Shown here: one piece after another, positions 61,410 through 64,000 of the stretch
Position numbering within the stretch: the first letter of the stretch is position 1
How the letters are laid out: the number at the start of each line of letters is the position of its first letter
Assembly (NCBI GenBank): GCA_025642065.1
Contig: JAODUP010000269.1
Coordinates: forward strand, 362,501 to 426,500
From: Paralvinella palmiformis
Lineage: Eukaryota; Annelida; Polychaeta; Terebellida; Alvinellidae
Direction of reading: 5' to 3'
DNA length: 64,000 nt
The notes under the pieces: generated by a model
Database searches by the model: none
Told to the model about the DNA's origin: nothing
The model's input: only the letters and a program-made list of their open reading frames with translations
Made by a program: the position numbers and the translations under genes

Positions 61410-62040
61410 TTAAAAAAGCACACATTTAGACCGGTGAAATTCAGCAGTTTTTCATTTTCCAGAAATTTGGTAAATTGCTGTTTTTTCATCCACTAATTTG
61501 TGTACATTAAACCCAATGTCCTTGATCTTGGCCAGTGTGCTTGTTCTACTTCTAGGAAAACCCACAATCTGTATCTGCCTGCAGAAATTTCTCCCCACTT
61601 TTTTCATGCCTGGTTGATTTCAAATTCTCACACTTTCAGTGAACTGCAGTGTCACATAATAGGTCTGGTTAGTGCATATGAGTCCTTACAGCACCATCAT
61701 AGTCCTTTTTCAACCATATTCATTCCTCTTCACTGTCTTAGCTGACAACAAAATCGCACATACAAGATATTATCTATCAAACTCAATGTTACACAGGACT
61801 CAACACCAGATCCACAATCAGATCTCATCTAAACAATCTTTGGAACTTCACATATACTTCTGCCAACAATTGTGACAATAAATGATAAAATACAACACAT
61901 TAAGTTTTATATGAACCAATCCATTTTCTCTACTTAATAGTTGGTATTTGTGGCTTTCATCTTAGTCATATTAAGTACATATATTTAACATAAATCATTG
62001 TTAACAGTCATGTTATTTTGAAACCTTTTAATTACATTTA
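61410..62040. other. Interval between LINE copies, nothing identified
   Basis: No recognised coding frame or repeat. The two overlapping short plus-strand open frames at 61500-61875 have no domain signature. Confidence 0.4.
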
Positions 62041-62823
62041 ATTGATGAGACTTTCTCTCTGTGCTGGTACCTTGTTGGTGGTGAGGAGGCTTGCATGTCT
62101 CAAGGACTATACCGGCGGGGGCTTAAGCCCCTGGCAGGTTTAACCAAGCCAGGACAGGTCTCAGAGGAGGGACCAGACAAAGCCCAGCACCTGGTCCTCC
62201 AGGTTGGGGGTTGGGCATGGGACTGACAACCCACCCCATAAAATAAATTATTGTTACGGAAACCACAACACCAGGAAGGCAAGTGTGTGACCGATAGTCT
62301 GCTCGGCCCAAAACTAACATCAGCATAGGGACATGGAATGTCTGTACAATGAACAAGACCTCAAAGTTAGCATAAGTCATCCGCGAGATGAAAAGATACA
62401 GACTGGACATACTATACTCAGGACATACTATACTCAAGACCGTGGTGTAGCCCTTGTAATCTCCAAGCAGAAGGCCAACACCTTGCTGGAATTGGAACCA
62501 ATCAGTGATAGGATAATGAAAGCACGCTTCAACTCCAAACACTGCAAGCTTACAATCAAGAACACCTATGTCAAAGTAGCTACCAAAGTCTTGAGCAAAA
62601 ACAACTCAAAATCAAGATGCTGAGTACCAAATCAGCGAGACTCCAACAAGTCCAAAAAGCATACAATGGCAAAGAAGTGAAGAATGAAGAAGAGTGCCAG
62701 GAATGACAAGAGGTCCTATGTAGAAGGGCTAGCAGCAGAAGCTGAGAGTGCTGCGGCAAGAGGTGAAATGAGCACTGTCTACAAGATCACCAAATGTCTC
62801 TGTGGTAATTACACTCTGCCCCT

Positions 62824-63660
62824 GTGAAAGGCAAAGATGGCAGCACTATTACAACTGAATGTGAACAAGCTGATAGATGGGTTGAATATTTCTGTGAAGT
62901 CCTGAAACACCCTCAGCCAGATGAACCCTCCGACCCCCCACCAGTGCCAGATGACCTCAACATCGACACCAGTCCCCCAACAGAAGCAGAAGTTAGAAAT
63001 GCCATCAAAGCTATGAAGAGTAGAAAAGCCCCAGGCGTAGACTCCATTCATGCTCAAATGTTGAAGGCTGACCTCAGTACAGCTACAAGAGTCCTGACTA
63101 ACTTGTTTGACACCATTTGGGATAAAGAGACTATCCCAAGTGACTGGGACAAAGGACTCATTATAAAGATCCCTAAGAAAGTCAACCTCCAAGTCTGTGA
63201 CAATTGGCGAGGAATCACACTCTTGTCCATCCCCAGCAAAGTCTTCTGTAGAATCCTTCTTGGAAGAATCGAGATAGCTATCGATAAGAAGAAGCTGAGA
63301 CAAGAACAAGCGGGAATCCAGAAGAGAAGAGGGTGTACTGACCAGATATTTGCATTAAGAAACATCATAGAGCAGACTCTAGAATGGAACTGCCCACTGT
63401 ATATCAACTTCATTGATTTCAAAATGGCATTTGATAGTATCCACCATGACACTCTGTGGAAGATCCTAAGATTCTATGGAGTACCTCTAAAGATTGTTTC
63501 ACTGATAGAGAAATTCTACAACCACTTTGAATGCAGTGTCATCCTCAGTAATACATCCTCTGAGTGGTTCCCAGTGAAATTGGGTGTTAGACAGGGATGC
63601 ACCCTCTCAAGTGATGAACATCAACACCACACCAACTGCACCTGTTACCGTAAATGGTGA
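62824..63660 (+). pseudogene. RTE-like reverse transcriptase, catalytic YADD region deleted
   Basis: The frame encodes RKAPGVDSIHAQMLK, NWRGITLLSIPSKVFCRILL, QEQAGIQKRRGCTDQIFALR, YINFIDFKMAFDSIHHDTLW (first catalytic Asp) and VKLGVRQGCTLSS. Sequence then jumps, at about 63610, into a different frame beginning with MNINTTPTAPVTVNGEPLEF, which in intact relatives lies well downstream. The block that should hold the FADD/YADD catalytic pair is absent. The distal frame continues with FTYLGSLISKENGG and ILLYGSECW to the window end. The protein would be inactive. Confidence 0.8.
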
Positions 63661-64000
63661 ACCACTTGAGTTTGTACAGGATTTTACCTATCTGGGTAGT
63701 CTCATCAGCAAAGAAAATGGAGGCCAAAAAGACATCAAGGCAAGACTCAGTAAAGCCTGCTGTGCTTTCGCCAAACTGCAAAACATTTGGAAGTCTAACC
63801 AATACACCACCAAAACAAAGATAAGACTTTACAACAGTAATGTGAAGTCCATCCTACTCTATGGCTCAGAGTGCTGGTGAGTGGTTAAAGGGGACATGGC
63901 AAAGATCAATGCGTTCCACAATGGATGTTTGAGAAAGATCTGCCGAATATTCTGGCCAAATAAAATTTCCAACGTGCAACTCTATAAGAAGACGAGTTGC
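63584..64000 (+). pseudogene. RTE-like LINE, distal RT/C-terminal part, runs off window
   Basis: This continues the LINE in another frame: VNGEPLEFVQDFTYLGSLIS, KDIKARLSKACCAFAKLQNI, YTTKTKIRLYNSNVKSILLY and GSECW. After a TGA at 63878-63880 the same frame goes on with KGDMAKINAFHNGCLRKICR. The stop and the upstream deletion mark a dead copy. Confidence 0.75.

Larger units (their letters stand above)
62045..64000 (+). mobile_element. RTE-like LINE, nearly full length, deleted and cut by window end
   Basis: The 5' part contains a palindrome GGGGCTTAAGCCCC (62118-62131) and a conserved leader. GTWNVCTMNKTSKLA at about 62327-62371 begins an APE-type endonuclease, whose middle is deleted before GVALVISKQKANTLLELEPI. 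A shifted linker (SARLQQVQKAYNGKEVK) leads to the RT frame at 62824-63660 and a distal frame from 63584. Invertebrate proteins of this type are often misnamed craniofacial development protein 2. The clade (RTE/SR2-like) is tentative. Confidence 0.8.

Noticed and set aside
62123..62542. Minus-strand 139-aa open frame
   Set aside because: Antisense of the RTE-like LINE leader and endonuclease remnant.

Overview
This window is animal nuclear DNA: AT-rich, with split genes, GT-AG introns, many microsatellites and numerous non-LTR retrotransposons and tRNA-derived SINEs. Protein similarity and repeat content suggest an invertebrate, most likely a lophotrochozoan and perhaps a mollusc. That taxonomic call is inference. 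No bacterial or phage genes, CRISPR array, rRNA or intact tRNA was found.

Four conserved genes could be rebuilt exon by exon, with splice phases that close throughout. (1) NRDE2 (+, 6267-20820, 9 coding exons, about 1175 aa) is a nuclear RNA-surveillance factor. (2) EIF3L (-, 21300-35971, 19 coding exons, about 550 aa) is an eIF3 subunit; it lies tail to tail with NRDE2, with about 75 bp between candidate poly(A) signals. (3) GAR1 (+, 42127-46222, 8 coding exons, 207 aa) is an H/ACA snoRNP protein with glycine/arginine-rich tails. (4) A PH-RhoGAP gene of the ARHGAP22/24/25 type (-, 50131-57614, 4 coding exons, about 634 aa) lies tail to tail with GAR1. The genes do not form one pathway, although three act in RNA processing or translation.

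The rest is mainly mobile-element debris. Bases 1-6200 hold two strong hairpins, an unidentified coding-like minus-strand segment, a decayed MULE-type transposase, a TCTCGCGAGA promoter-type palindrome and a LINE tail. NRDE2 introns hold a foldback element of about 1.1 kb, a LINE fragment interrupted by a TGGAATTGA-rich element, a SINE with a 14-bp target-site duplication, and a LINE with an open 515-codon RT frame. The GAR1 introns carry a second TGGAATTGA element with a 10-bp duplication. The RhoGAP introns carry a SINE with an 11-bp duplication and a LINE tail. Bases 59200-64000 are stacked LINEs: two CR1/L2-like copies head to tail with a hAT-like MITE between them, then an RTE-like LINE whose catalytic centre is deleted and which runs off the window.

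No new multi-gene system was found. The best leads are the TGGAATTGA element family, the foldback element, the modular phase-1 micro-exons of GAR1, a GC-AG intron in NRDE2 and the unidentified segment at 1911-2171.
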